NCBI GenBank assembly: GCA_041398745.1
Contig: JAWKUB010000015.1
Coordinates: forward strand, 1-64,000
Length of the DNA stretch: 64,000 bases
From: JACKHO01 sp041398745
GTDB taxonomy: Bacteria > Planctomycetota > Planctomycetia > Planctomycetales > Planctomycetaceae
Direction of reading: 5' to 3'
Of the stretch, positions 1-9,410 are shown in pieces. A model generated the notes under the pieces. That model was not told the origin of the DNA. It was given only the letters and a program-made list of their open reading frames with translations, and did not search any database. The translations under genes and the position numbers were made by a program. Position 1 is the first letter of the stretch; every line of letters begins with the position of its first letter.

Positions 1-580
1 TCAATACCCCACCTTCCACGAGCACGAAGGAGCGATCTGGCTCTGCGTGACGCAGGGCGACAAGGACGCCAGCCGCAAAGAGCGCATCATGTTCGGCAAG
101 CTGGAGGACGTCGGGCAGTTCGAGTCGCAAGAAGACAAGAAACGGATCGCCTGGCCTCCACCGCCGCCGGACGGGCCCGCGGTCATGAAGCGCGGCGTGA
201 AGCTCTTCACCGATCGCCAGTATGTGATCGACGAAATGCCCGACGCCGTGCGTGATCTGCCCTTTCATCGCACAAGCATCGAAAAGACAGACGTGACCGT
301 CACCAAGCCGGGCACGCTGTTCGCCCTCACGCCCACCATCCGCCCGAATGCCGCCAGCCAGGAGGCCGCGCTGCAAGAAGCGGGCTTCACGAAGGTCGAT
401 GTGCCCGAAGTGCAGCTTTTCCCTGGAGAAATCAATCGCGTGAGCCTCTATCGCAAAACCGTGATGCCCGGCGAGCAGCTTCACTTCAAAAAGCTGGTCC
501 TGCTGGTCCTCGCGGACGGTGCGGTCTGCGTGAACCATGAAGGCGCGAACGCGGCGGCATCACTCAAAGAAGCCAATTAG
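1..580 (+). CDS. Sialidase-like (BNR) protein, C-terminal part, cut by left edge
   Basis: The reading frame is open from base 2 and the gene begins outside the window; the GTG at 47 is internal. The visible 193 residues start with YPTFHEHEGAIWLCVTQGD, the closing blade typical of planctomycete sialidase/BNR glycan-processing proteins, followed by a C-terminal beta-rich extension. In this family the enzyme is exported and acts on extracellular or periplasmic glycans. It is followed after 22 bases by another sialidase-like gene, so the two probably share a transcript. The N-terminal catalytic residues are not visible, so the substrate cannot be inferred and the family call rests on the tail alone. 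Confidence 0.6.
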   Translation, partial: QYPTFHEHEGAIWLCVTQGDKDASRKERIMFGKLEDVGQFESQEDKKRIAWPPPPPDGPAVMKRGVKLFTDRQYVIDEMPDAVRDLPFHRTSIEKTDVTVTKPGTLFALTPTIRPNAASQEAALQEAGFTKVDVPEVQLFPGEINRVSLYRKTVMPGEQLHFKKLVLLVLADGAVCVNHEGANAAASLKEAN

Positions 581-602
581 CGACCACAACCGGAATGAGA
601 TC

Positions 603-1832
603 ATGAGACCTATCCTCACACTCTTCACCGCCTTGCTGCTTGCGCCGCTGGCCGCGCTGCATGCCGCTGATGGGCCGAAGCCTGCCGTCAAAGTCACGCA
701 GGAGCTTCTCAACAGCATCAATGTCACCCCGAAGCTCATCTTCGATCCCATGCCCGCGTATGGGCAAAAGTATCTGCCCTTCGCGATGGCCGCGAGCATG
801 GAGTCCACTTTGAAAGGAAGGCTCTGGACCTGCTGGGCGGGCGGGCAGGATGGGCCGAATGCCTATCTGCTGGCGAGCTACAGCGATGACCAGGGCAAGT
901 CGTGGCGCGATCCGGTGTTCGTGATCGACCCACAGGCGCATGGGCTGAAGATGGGCACGCGGCTCGGTTCGTTCTGGTGTGATCCGAAGGGGCGGCTCTG
1001 GCTGTTCTTCCATCAGTCGGTCGGCATGTTCGATGGCAGTTGCAGCAATTGGTTTGTCCGCTGCGACGATCCCGATGCGGAGAAGCCCGTGTGGACGGAG
1101 CCGGTTTACATCGGCTTCGGCGCGTCATTGAACAAACCTTTCGTGCGCAAGAACGGCGAATGGATTCTGCCCGTTTCGCTGTGGGAACGCTGGCACATCG
1201 ACAAGCCCTTTGCCGATTGCTACCGCGAACTGGACGCAGTGCGCGGCGCGAATGTCTTTGTCTCCGATGATGAGGGTGGTCACTGGCGGTATCGGGGCGG
1301 GATCATTTTCAAAGACAGTTGTTTCAATGAGCACTCGGTGGTCGAACTTCAGGATGGCCGGCTCCGCATGCTCTCGCGAGGCATGAAGGAAGCCTTGCAG
1401 AGCTTCTCCGACGACGGCGGCAAAACGTGGCAGCCGCAGTCCACTGCTTTCCCACACGTCAACAGCAAGAGCATCTTCCGCCGCCTCCAGTCGGGCAACA
1501 TCCTGCTCGTCCGACACGGCCAGGAGATCAGCAAGGCCACGCCCGGCCGCCAGGAATTGACCGCATTCCTCTCCACTGATGACGGCAAGACCTGGTCCGG
1601 CGGCCTGCTGCTCGATGAACGCATCAACGTCTCTTACCCCGACATCGCACAGGCTCCGAACGGCGACATCTACGTCCACTATGATCGCGAGCGCACCGGT
1701 GCTGCGGAGATCCTCTTCGCCCGCTTCCGCGAGGAAGACGTGAAAGCCGGCAAGCTCGTCAGCCAGGACGCTGCGCTCAAAAACTTCGTGAAGAGCAAGC
1801 TAGGGATGAATCACGGTTCCAGTGACAAGTAG
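603..1832 (+). CDS. Exported sialidase-like BNR-repeat protein
   Basis: 409 residues. I chose the ATG at 603 because it opens a clean signal peptide ending LAALHAAD; an upstream in-frame ATG at 537 would overlap the previous gene. Four Asp-box motifs of sialidase blades are visible: SDDQGKSWRD, SDDEGGHWRY, SDDGGKTWQP and STDDGKTWSG. They indicate a six-bladed sialidase-type propeller acting outside the cytoplasm on glycans. In the planctomycete family such proteins are annotated exo-alpha-sialidase, but the true sugar is often unknown. The gene ends inside the start region of the next gene (11-base overlap), indicating translational coupling. The signal-peptide DNA closely matches those of the genes at 3033 and 4670. 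Confidence 0.85.
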   Translation: MRPILTLFTALLLAPLAALHAADGPKPAVKVTQELLNSINVTPKLIFDPMPAYGQKYLPFAMAASMESTLKGRLWTCWAGGQDGPNAYLLASYSDDQGKSWRDPVFVIDPQAHGLKMGTRLGSFWCDPKGRLWLFFHQSVGMFDGSCSNWFVRCDDPDAEKPVWTEPVYIGFGASLNKPFVRKNGEWILPVSLWERWHIDKPFADCYRELDAVRGANVFVSDDEGGHWRYRGGIIFKDSCFNEHSVVELQDGRLRMLSRGMKEALQSFSDDGGKTWQPQSTAFPHVNSKSIFRRLQSGNILLVRHGQEISKATPGRQELTAFLSTDDGKTWSGGLLLDERINVSYPDIAQAPNGDIYVHYDRERTGAAEILFARFREEDVKAGKLVSQDAALKNFVKSKLGMNHGSSDK

Positions 1833-2982
1833 CTCGCATTCTTTCAGCTCACCTCAATCTCCAACCCAAACTCCGACCGTGAACCACCCAATCCCTCCCC
1901 GCCGCAGCCACGCGCTCATTGCGTTCGGCAGTTTCATCTTCCTGCTCCTGCTGACAAATGGGCCTGTGCTGGGTGCGGTGCCAACGCCGCAGGAGATGCG
2001 CGGCCCTTTCCCGATCATGTCCACGACCTATTTCGAGGACGGATCGATCGATTACGAGGGTCTCAAGCGCCAACTGAAGTGGGTGGACGAATCGGGCTGT
2101 CCGGGGGTCATTTGGTGTCAGTCAAACGACGCCATCGACCTGTTGACAACCGAGGAGAAGTTGCGGGGGTTTGAGGCCTGTGCCCAGGCTGCTGAAGGGC
2201 GCAAGATCGTCCTCACGCTCGGGGCAAACGGCACCAACACGGCGCAGATGCTTGAGATCGCCGCAGCGATCGAACGCGTCGCCGAGCGGCATCCCAGCGT
2301 CAAGATGGCGATCATCTCGCGTCCGCCAGACGATGTGCGCACCGAGGCGGACATCGAACAAGCGTGGAACGAACTGGCGCAAGTCGCGAAGCGGCCCGTC
2401 ATCTTCCAGACGTACGGCACACCGGCCACGCCGACGCCTTCGGTCGCGCTGCTCGTCCGCTTGGCGGCCAATCATCCGGCGATTTATGGCTATGTGAAGG
2501 AAGAGGCGGAAGGTTATTCGGCGGTCGAACGGATGGTGGAGCTTTCCGCAGCCAAGCCCGTCATCAAGACCGTGATGGCCGGGTGGGGCGGCTGGCAGTG
2601 GCTCATTCAGCTCCGGCAATGCGGCTGCGAGGGGCTCGTCACCGAGCGCTGCGCCTTTGCGCCGGTGCTCGCCAAACTGTGGCGCCTTTACGAAAGCGGC
2701 GAGCGCGGTCTTCCCCTCACTGAGGCCTATGCCATGTTTCGTCTCTTGAGCGATCAGCGAAACTTCCCCGCTGGCTTGCGCGGTTACCCGCTGTATTTCC
2801 TCGAGAAAGAGGGCGTTTTCCGAAATCGCGTTTCACGTCAATACGCCAAGTCACAAGTGACGGAGGGAGGAAGCTTCGGCACCGGCAAAGCCTGGAAGCT
2901 GGAGACGGTGGAACTCACACCCTTGCAACGCCAAGAACTCGACGCGCTTTACCAAGACATGCTTTCGTTTGTGGCCAAGTGA
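1822..2982 (+). CDS. Exported dihydrodipicolinate synthase / N-acetylneuraminate lyase family protein
   Basis: 386 residues from GTG 1822, or 367 from GTG 1879, which gives a tidier signal peptide. The body reads as a DapA/NanA TIM barrel: it opens with RGPFPIMSTTYFEDGSIDYEGL, continues with an FQTYGTPA stretch where the family carries YNxP, and has IYGYVKEE, whose Lys is the likely Schiff-base residue. In the family these enzymes cleave or form pyruvate aldol bonds, including sialic acid cleavage to pyruvate and ManNAc. The hydrophobic segment LIAFGSFIFLLLLTNG before the barrel is unusual because family members are normally cytoplasmic. Neighbouring sialidase-like genes fit a sugar-acid lyase role, but the substrate is inferred. 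Confidence 0.75.
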   Translation: MTSSSHSFSSPQSPTQTPTVNHPIPPRRSHALIAFGSFIFLLLLTNGPVLGAVPTPQEMRGPFPIMSTTYFEDGSIDYEGLKRQLKWVDESGCPGVIWCQSNDAIDLLTTEEKLRGFEACAQAAEGRKIVLTLGANGTNTAQMLEIAAAIERVAERHPSVKMAIISRPPDDVRTEADIEQAWNELAQVAKRPVIFQTYGTPATPTPSVALLVRLAANHPAIYGYVKEEAEGYSAVERMVELSAAKPVIKTVMAGWGGWQWLIQLRQCGCEGLVTERCAFAPVLAKLWRLYESGERGLPLTEAYAMFRLLSDQRNFPAGLRGYPLYFLEKEGVFRNRVSRQYAKSQVTEGGSFGTGKAWKLETVELTPLQRQELDALYQDMLSFVAK

Positions 2983-3032
2983 TCGCAGGACTTTCTCTCC
3001 AAACCTTTCGCCGCCCAGCACAACAAAACATC

Positions 3033-4559
3033 ATGAAACGCATCCTCACCCTCTACACCGCCCTGCTGTTTGCGCCACTGGCCGAGTTGCACGCCGACGA
3101 CACACCAAAACAAAAGCCCAACGTCCTTTTCATCATCTCCGACGACCTCAAGCCGCTGCTCGGTTGTTACGGCACGTCGTGGATTCAGTCGCCGAACATC
3201 GACGGGCTCGCGGCGAAGGGGACGGTCTTCATGGCGAACTACTGCCAGGTGGCGTTCTGCGCGCCGACGCGGTTCAGTCTGCTCACCGGTTTGCGACCGG
3301 ACAGCACCGGCGTGTATCTCAATCCGGATCAGCCGGAGGACCTCCTCCGCACCCGCCTGCCTGATGGGGTGACGCTGCCGCAGCATTTCAAGAACCACGG
3401 CTACATCACCCATCCGCTGCACAAGGTCTTTGACGGTCGCACCGTGGATCAAGGGCACGACGCGGCCTCCTGGACGGTGCCCTACGGTCCCTGGGAATTG
3501 GCGCCCGGTGAAAAACCCGCGCCGGGCGGTTATCAGGATCCCGCGACGAAAGCGCGGCTCGCCGAAGCCCTGAAGCAGGGCCAGCCAACCTCGGGGCCCG
3601 CGACGGAGGCCTGCGACATCCCGGACAACGCCTACCACGATGGCGGTGTGGCACACACGGCCGCGAAACGAATCCGGGAGTTTTCTCAAAAGGAGCAGCC
3701 CTTCTTCCTCGCGGTCGGTTTTGTGAAGCCGCACCTGCCCTTCATCGCGCCGAAGAAATACTGGGACCTCTATGACCGCGGCACATTTGCGCTCGCCACC
3801 TTTCAGAAGTTGCCCGATGGCAGTCCCTACGATCTCGCGTTCTACGCCAACTCGGGCGAACTGCGGGCTTACTCGGACGTGCCCCAAACGGGTCCGATCC
3901 CCGAGGCGCAACAGCGCGAACTCATCCACGGCTACGCCGCCTGCGTCTCCTACATCGACGCCCAGGTCGGCCTGCTCATGCAAACCCTGGCGGAATGCGG
4001 CGTGGCGGACGACACCATCATCTGCTTCTGGGGCGACCACGGCTGGCACCTTGGAGAGCATGGACATTGGGGCAAGCTGACCAACTACGAAGACGCCGCC
4101 CGCGCGCCGCTGATCATTTCTGCTCCCGGTGTCGCCGGTGGCAAACGGGTCACTGCGCTCACCGAGTTCCTCGATGTCTATCCGACCCTCTGCGAACTGG
4201 CCGGCCTGCCGATTCCATCGCACGCCGAGGGCAAGAGTCTGGTTCCGCTGATGCGTGGTGAAGACGTGACTCTCCACGAAGCTGCTCTCACCCAGATGAG
4301 CCATGGAAGAGGAAAAAATGGGACTATGGGCTGGTCGATCCGCACGGCGCGTTATCGCTACATCGAATGGCGGGCCGCCGACTTCAGCGCGGGCAAACCC
4401 GTCTTTGGCAACCACGCGCAGGCCACCGAACTCTACGACTACGAGACCGATCCGCTCGAACGCGAGAGCCTCGCAGGAAAGGCGGAACAAGCCGCCGTGC
4501 TGAAAACGCATCAGGCCCTCTTCGACCGCCTGCTGCCTCACTTGCCGGCCCGTGATTAG
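3033..4559 (+). CDS. Sulfatase, iduronate-2-sulfatase-like
   Basis: 508 residues. The ATG at 3033 opens a signal peptide (MKRILTLYTALLFAPLAELHA). Sulfatase metal ligands are seen at ISDDLK (about residues 35-40), and the formylglycine motif is CAPTR with the modified Cys near residue 76. Later come GFVKPHLPF and GDHGWHLGEHGHWGK, both characteristic of the iduronate-2-sulfatase subgroup. It should hydrolyse sulfate esters on an exported polysaccharide after activation by a formylglycine-generating enzyme, which is not in the window. It sits between the lyase-like gene and the beta-helix gene in one transcript direction, consistent with degradation of a sulfated glycan. An upstream in-frame ATG at 2979 overlaps the previous gene and would spoil the signal peptide. 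Confidence 0.92.
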   Translation: MKRILTLYTALLFAPLAELHADDTPKQKPNVLFIISDDLKPLLGCYGTSWIQSPNIDGLAAKGTVFMANYCQVAFCAPTRFSLLTGLRPDSTGVYLNPDQPEDLLRTRLPDGVTLPQHFKNHGYITHPLHKVFDGRTVDQGHDAASWTVPYGPWELAPGEKPAPGGYQDPATKARLAEALKQGQPTSGPATEACDIPDNAYHDGGVAHTAAKRIREFSQKEQPFFLAVGFVKPHLPFIAPKKYWDLYDRGTFALATFQKLPDGSPYDLAFYANSGELRAYSDVPQTGPIPEAQQRELIHGYAACVSYIDAQVGLLMQTLAECGVADDTIICFWGDHGWHLGEHGHWGKLTNYEDAARAPLIISAPGVAGGKRVTALTEFLDVYPTLCELAGLPIPSHAEGKSLVPLMRGEDVTLHEAALTQMSHGRGKNGTMGWSIRTARYRYIEWRAADFSAGKPVFGNHAQATELYDYETDPLERESLAGKAEQAAVLKTHQALFDRLLPHLPARD

Positions 4560-4669
4560 CGAAAGAATCCAGCGATGAAAGTCCTTCCCACATTCCTGAG
4601 CGTTCTGACCCCGAGCGAAAAACCGGCCGCCGCTGTGTTGGTTTTGAAAACAATCAATTGAAGCAAATC

Positions 4670-6061
4670 ATGAAACCCATCGTTACCCTTCTCATTGCCC
4701 TGTTGCTCGCGCCGCTGGCCGCGCCACATGCCGCTCATTCAGACGAAACGTTGTTGCGTTTCGCACAACTCGTTCGCACGGAAACCTGGACTGAGCGCTG
4801 GCCGAACGACACTGGTGAGATTGAGATGCGGATGGTGACAGCCGCGATCTGGAACGATGCGATCCAGGCCGCCCTTGGCAAGGATAACACCGTTCATTTC
4901 CCAAAATGCGAGGAGCCCTACTACCTGGATGGCCCGATCGTGTTGAAGTCCGGTCAGAGGCTCACGGCCGACCCGGAGGCCGAAATTCGGCTCAAGCCCG
5001 GTAGCAACACCTGCATGGTGAGAAATGCGAATCTCGTCGGGTTCAAAGACGGCCCCGTGACGGGCGAAACCAATCCTGACACGGACATCCACATCGAAGG
5101 TGGCATTTGGACGACGCTGGCCGCAGCGAAGAACGAACTTAACGGCAACGCTCGCGGGCATTCGTCCGAACAGAACTGGGTCTTCGGCACACACGGCGTG
5201 ATTCTATTCCAGAATGCCAGCCGCATCAGCGTGAAGAACGTCACGGTCAGGAAGAGCAAACCCTTCGCCATCCATCTCGGCAACGTGCATGACTTCGAGA
5301 TCGATGGGCTCACGCTGGACGATCATTTTCGTGACGGCGTCCATGTGAACGGACCGGCGAGCCAGGGAACGATTCGCAACATTCGCGGCGTCTCCCACGA
5401 CGATCCCGTCGCGCTCAATGCCTGGGAGTGGAAGAACTACGCGCCGAGCTACGGACCGATTCGTGATGTGTTAGTCGAAAATGTGACCGGCGCAACAAGC
5501 GGCACGAGTTCGATCCGTCTCTTGCCCGGCGTAAAGCGATTCGATGACGGAACCGAACTCGATTGCCCGCTGGAAAACATCACGCTGCGCCACATCACCG
5601 ACATTCGCGAGTTCAAGATCTACGACCAACCGAACCTGGAACTGGGCCGCGACAAGGACTTCAGCATCGGCGTCGGCTCGATCAGGAATCTTCGCTTCGA
5701 GGACCTCGTCTTCAACCGGCCCGGTAAGATCGAACTGCACGCCAACACCGACGGCCTAGTGATTCAAAACGCCCGAATCAATCACCCGATCACCGACGAC
5801 TGGCATCTGTTGGCCATCGGCCCGAAGTCGCAGACCTATCAAGGTGGCGGCTCAAATGATCCGGCGCGGTGGACGGAAATCTTCTCGCCCGATCTCGACT
5901 GCACGGCTCGGAATGTGGCCGTGTCAGGCGTCCGCACCCGCGACTCACAGAACGACCTGCCCATTGACCGCACGGTGAAGGTGATCAAACTACAACCCAA
6001 CCCCGACTACCCCAAGACCACGCCCAAGGGCGGCACGGGCAAAGGCATCTGGATTCGCTGA
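4670..6061 (+). CDS. Exported right-handed beta-helix protein, GH28/pectate-lyase superfamily-like
   Basis: 463 residues from ATG 4670; a TTG at 4658 lies four codons earlier. The signal peptide (MKPIVTLLIALLLAPLAAPHA) copies that of the two upstream genes. The mature part shows beta-helix coils with repeated 'N-V-T-V / G-L-T-L' ladder strands, such as RISVKNVTVRKSKPFAIHL, FEIDGLTLDDHFRDGVHV and IRNLRFEDLVF. The NxTxxDDxxRDGVH region resembles the GH28 catalytic area in which paired Asp residues act. The likely role is cleavage of a uronic-acid or related polysaccharide. I cannot confirm the exact family or substrate. Confidence 0.7.
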   Translation: MKPIVTLLIALLLAPLAAPHAAHSDETLLRFAQLVRTETWTERWPNDTGEIEMRMVTAAIWNDAIQAALGKDNTVHFPKCEEPYYLDGPIVLKSGQRLTADPEAEIRLKPGSNTCMVRNANLVGFKDGPVTGETNPDTDIHIEGGIWTTLAAAKNELNGNARGHSSEQNWVFGTHGVILFQNASRISVKNVTVRKSKPFAIHLGNVHDFEIDGLTLDDHFRDGVHVNGPASQGTIRNIRGVSHDDPVALNAWEWKNYAPSYGPIRDVLVENVTGATSGTSSIRLLPGVKRFDDGTELDCPLENITLRHITDIREFKIYDQPNLELGRDKDFSIGVGSIRNLRFEDLVFNRPGKIELHANTDGLVIQNARINHPITDDWHLLAIGPKSQTYQGGGSNDPARWTEIFSPDLDCTARNVAVSGVRTRDSQNDLPIDRTVKVIKLQPNPDYPKTTPKGGTGKGIWIR

Positions 6062-6064
6062 ACA

Positions 6065-6736
6065 ATGAAACAAACGATGAAACACTTAACTCAATGGATT
6101 GCGATCGGTTGCAAGCAAGGCGTGCGTGCAAACTTCAATTCCAACTCCCAACCGTTCAACGTCAGCGGTTCTCTGGCGATCAGTGGCGACCGTCTGTACG
6201 CCGCCTGGCGCACGACGTTGAAAGACCTGTTGCGAAACTCGGGCGAGATCCCGCACGCCCTGTTCAAGACCGGCGGCGGCCTCGACCTGATGCTGGCCAC
6301 CAATCCTGAGGCCGACCCCCAGCGGCGATCCCCCGTGGCGGGCGACCTGCGTCTGCTGGTCACTCAAGTCGATGGAAAGCCACGGGCAGTGCTCTACGAA
6401 CCCGTGTCTCCGGGAACAACCAGCGAAAAGGTTCCCTTCAGCTCCCCGTGGCGAACCGTCACGTTCGATCGCGTCGAGGACGTTAGCAGCCAGATTGAAC
6501 TGGCGACCGACGGCAAGGTTTTCTACGAGGTTTCGATCTTCTTGAAAACGCTCGGCCTCAAGGCAACCGACGGTCAGCGTATGAAAGCCGACATCGGCAT
6601 CCTCCGCGGTAACGGCACGGAAACCACCGCCCGTTCCTACTGGTCCAACAAAGCCACCGGCAACACCGCCGATGTCCCCAGCGAGGCCGCGTTAACACCT
6701 CACCTTTGGGGAACGGTACAATGGGCACCAAAGTAA
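6065..6736 (+). CDS. CBM9-like / DOMON-type sugar-binding domain protein, probably truncated
   Basis: 223 residues; ATG 6065 with an alternative at 6077. From about residue 35 (SGSLAISGDRLYAAW) to the end (SEAALTPHLWGTVQW) it matches the beta-sandwich domain that normally closes larger planctomycete proteins, with the hallmark RSYWSNKATG and VPFSSPWRTV segments. There is no signal peptide; residues 1-20 (MKQTMKHLTQWIAIGCKQGV) look like a leader fused to a decapitated domain. The gene lies 3 bases after the beta-helix gene and 10 before the DUF1592 gene. It may be a surviving fragment of a longer protein rather than a functional exported lectin. Confidence 0.55.
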   Translation: MKQTMKHLTQWIAIGCKQGVRANFNSNSQPFNVSGSLAISGDRLYAAWRTTLKDLLRNSGEIPHALFKTGGGLDLMLATNPEADPQRRSPVAGDLRLLVTQVDGKPRAVLYEPVSPGTTSEKVPFSSPWRTVTFDRVEDVSSQIELATDGKVFYEVSIFLKTLGLKATDGQRMKADIGILRGNGTETTARSYWSNKATGNTADVPSEAALTPHLWGTVQWAPK

Positions 6737-6746
6737 AGGCCAACCA

Positions 6747-9347
6747 ATGAAGCACATCCTTGCGATCCGTACAGCGACCCTGCTCACATTGCTGGCAACG
6801 TTGCATTGCGTTCATCCCGTCAGCGCTCGCGAGGTGCCGCTGGCGTTTATTAACGAGCATTGCGCAGATTGTCACTCGGGCGACGCCGCAGAGGGCGGGT
6901 TTCGGGCAGATTTGCTATCGAAGGAACTGGCGGAGCAGGCGAATCACAAGGCCTGGAGCCGGGTGCTGGCTCGGGTGCAAAGCGGTGAGATGCCTCCACC
7001 GGAGGACACCGAACGACCGGCGGAAGCGGAGATCGTCGCGGCTCTCGCGGCGCTGAAGACCGCGTTTCATGAGGAATCGCAGGCACGGCGCGGTGAGGCT
7101 GGTCGCGTTCGCGTGCGGCGGCTCAACCGGCTGGAGTACGAGAACACCATCCGTGATCTGCTCGACATCGACACGCCGCTGCAAGATCTGTTGCCAGAAG
7201 ACGACCTGATTGATGGCTTCAGCAATCAGGCTGCAGGACTGAGCATCTCGCCCGTTCACATTCAGCAATACATGGCGGCGGCGGATCGCGCGCTGGAGGC
7301 GGCCAGTGTTCGTCAGGCTCGGCCGGAAACGAAAACATACCGGTTCTCCTACACCGACGACGCAGAACAACCGTTCCACGGCCACGCTCACAACAAGTTG
7401 CAGTGCAACCTGCGCGGTGAAGACCTGCACTTCTTTCTCGACACGCACATCGAAGTGCCCGCTTACCTGCGGCAGTTCGAGGCAGTGACTCGCGACACGC
7501 CGGGCAGGTATCGCATCCGCATCACCACGGAAGCACGCGACACGACCGATGGCGAAGATCTCATCTTCAGCGTCTGGCTTGCGGCGGGTAACAAGCGGCG
7601 AGAGTTGCTCGGGCACTTCGACGCGAAACACCGACAGGAGAGCGTCGTTGAATTGACTCGCCCGTTTGAACGTGGCGAAACGATCATCGTCGCGCCGTGG
7701 CGCATGGCCAAAGTGCGGATCGACGCGGGCTACAGTGTTTATCTGCCCGACAAACAGGAGAAGATCCCCGAGGGCTGGCACTTCATCAACAATCCCAATC
7801 CGCCGATCCCGACAGTCGGTCCGGCTATCGTCGTGAAGCCCATCGAGATCACGGGGCCGCTATACGAGAGCTGGCCTCCGGCAGGACACCGGCTGCTTTA
7901 CGGTGATGCAGCGGAACTAGTCCCGGCCGCCGCGGTCGCCAAGACATCGCAGGTGCCGGATTCGATCCTTCGTCCGGTGCGGGCGTATCGTCAGCTCAAG
8001 GACACCCTCACCGTTCAGCTCGCGCCGGAAGCAACGGAGGTCGCGGTCCGCGAGACACTTACCCGCTTCATCAGCCGCGCTTTCCGTCGCCCGGCCACTG
8101 CTGACGAGATCGAGCTTTACCACGCGATGGTCCGTGACCGGCTGGCCAAAGGTGAATGTCTCGAAGTCGCGATAAATGCTGCCCACCGCGCCGTGCTCTG
8201 TTCGCCCGATTTTCTGTTCCTCCTCGAACGCGGGCCGAAATTGAACAGCCATGAACTGGCCGCGCGACTTTCTTACTTTCTGTGGCGTTCCGCTCCCGAT
8301 GCCAGGTTACGGGAACTGGCGGACAAGGACGAGCTGATCAAACCCGACGTGCTGCGCGGCGAAGTGTCGCGTCTGATCGCCTCACCACGTTTCGAAAATT
8401 TCGTCGATGACTTCCTCGCTCAATGGCTCAATCTGCGCGAGATCGACGCGACCACGCCGGACCGCGATCTGTTCCCCGAGTATTTTGTGGGCATCCACGA
8501 CGGTCGTCAGGACATGCTGCTGCACAATTCGATTGTGGAAGAAACTCGCGTATACTTCCGCGATCTGGTCGAGCGTGATCTGGGGGCCGCGATGCTGGTT
8601 TCGGCGCCATATGCGTTTCTGAATCAGCGTCTTGCCGAGCACTACGACCTGCCGCCGGTGCAGGGGGCCGCACTGCGCCGCGTCGATTTGCCCGTCGACA
8701 GCGTACGTGGCGGATTGCTCACGCAGGCCAGCATTCTCAAGGTCACGGCCAACGGCGCGAACACGTCGCCGGTGCTGCGCGGAGCTTGGCTGCTGGAGCG
8801 GATCGTCGGCACGCCCGCTCCGCCTCCACCGCCGAATGCCGGAGGTATCGAACCGGACACGCGCGGCGCGACGACGATCCGCGAACAGCTCGCCAAACAC
8901 CAATCCGTGAAGACCTGCGCTGGTTGTCATCAGAAGATCGATCCGCCCGGATTCGTGCTCGAAGCGTTCGATCCGATCGGCCGCTACCGCGACTATTACC
9001 GGACGACTGAAACCGGTGAAAAACTGAATGACGCCCGAGTCTTTTACGGCGCCCATTACGGTGGCGTGAAATATCTCAAAGGCCCGTCGGTCGACACTCG
9101 GAGCGAACTTCCCGGCGGTGTCGAGGTTGCCGATGTCCGTGCCTACAAAGCGTCCCTCGCCGCCCAGCCCGAATTCCTTGCCCGCAACCTCGTGCGCAAG
9201 CTCGCGACTTTCGCCACCGGGGCCAGTGTCGAGGTCGGTGACGAACTTGTCATCGATGATATCTTGAAGAAATCCCAACCGTCCGGCTTCGGCCTGCGGA
9301 CGCTGATTCACGAAGTTGTTCAGAGCGAGTTGTTCACAAGGAAATGA
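6747..9347 (+). CDS. Planctomycete cytochrome: DUF1587/DUF1595/DUF1592/DUF1588/DUF1585 protein
   Basis: 866 residues with a signal peptide ending near HPVSA. An N-terminal c-type haem motif CADCH lies near residues 39-43, followed by the MPP loop (SGEMPPPED). Next are DUF1587 (RRLNRLEYENTIRDLL, about 125-140), DUF1595 (TRFISRAFRRPAT), DUF1592 (LAARLSYFLWRSAPDARL), DUF1588 (ILKVTANGANTSPVLRG, then CAGCHQKIDPPGFVLE around 724) and DUF1585 at the C-terminus. Two CxxCH motifs imply periplasmic haem. The family is expanded in planctomycetes and paired with DUF1552 proteins, as here. The reaction is not established; a redox step coupled to glycan breakdown is inferred from context. Confidence 0.92.
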   Translation: MKHILAIRTATLLTLLATLHCVHPVSAREVPLAFINEHCADCHSGDAAEGGFRADLLSKELAEQANHKAWSRVLARVQSGEMPPPEDTERPAEAEIVAALAALKTAFHEESQARRGEAGRVRVRRLNRLEYENTIRDLLDIDTPLQDLLPEDDLIDGFSNQAAGLSISPVHIQQYMAAADRALEAASVRQARPETKTYRFSYTDDAEQPFHGHAHNKLQCNLRGEDLHFFLDTHIEVPAYLRQFEAVTRDTPGRYRIRITTEARDTTDGEDLIFSVWLAAGNKRRELLGHFDAKHRQESVVELTRPFERGETIIVAPWRMAKVRIDAGYSVYLPDKQEKIPEGWHFINNPNPPIPTVGPAIVVKPIEITGPLYESWPPAGHRLLYGDAAELVPAAAVAKTSQVPDSILRPVRAYRQLKDTLTVQLAPEATEVAVRETLTRFISRAFRRPATADEIELYHAMVRDRLAKGECLEVAINAAHRAVLCSPDFLFLLERGPKLNSHELAARLSYFLWRSAPDARLRELADKDELIKPDVLRGEVSRLIASPRFENFVDDFLAQWLNLREIDATTPDRDLFPEYFVGIHDGRQDMLLHNSIVEETRVYFRDLVERDLGAAMLVSAPYAFLNQRLAEHYDLPPVQGAALRRVDLPVDSVRGGLLTQASILKVTANGANTSPVLRGAWLLERIVGTPAPPPPPNAGGIEPDTRGATTIREQLAKHQSVKTCAGCHQKIDPPGFVLEAFDPIGRYRDYYRTTETGEKLNDARVFYGAHYGGVKYLKGPSVDTRSELPGGVEVADVRAYKASLAAQPEFLARNLVRKLATFATGASVEVGDELVIDDILKKSQPSGFGLRTLIHEVVQSELFTRK

Positions 9348-9410
9348 CAGAATCTTGCGGCATTCAACCACAGCTACGAAGACAAGTAATCATCAACGAG
9401 GAAACCAAAT

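Noticed and set aside
564..1679. Long minus-strand ORFs antisense to the sialidase-like gene, and similar ones under most catabolic genes
   Set aside because: High GC leaves antisense frames open; none shows motifs, leaders or ribosome binding sites.
4575..4661. 28-codon ORF between the sulfatase and beta-helix genes
   Set aside because: No ribosome binding site or family similarity; it could be a remnant but cannot be supported.
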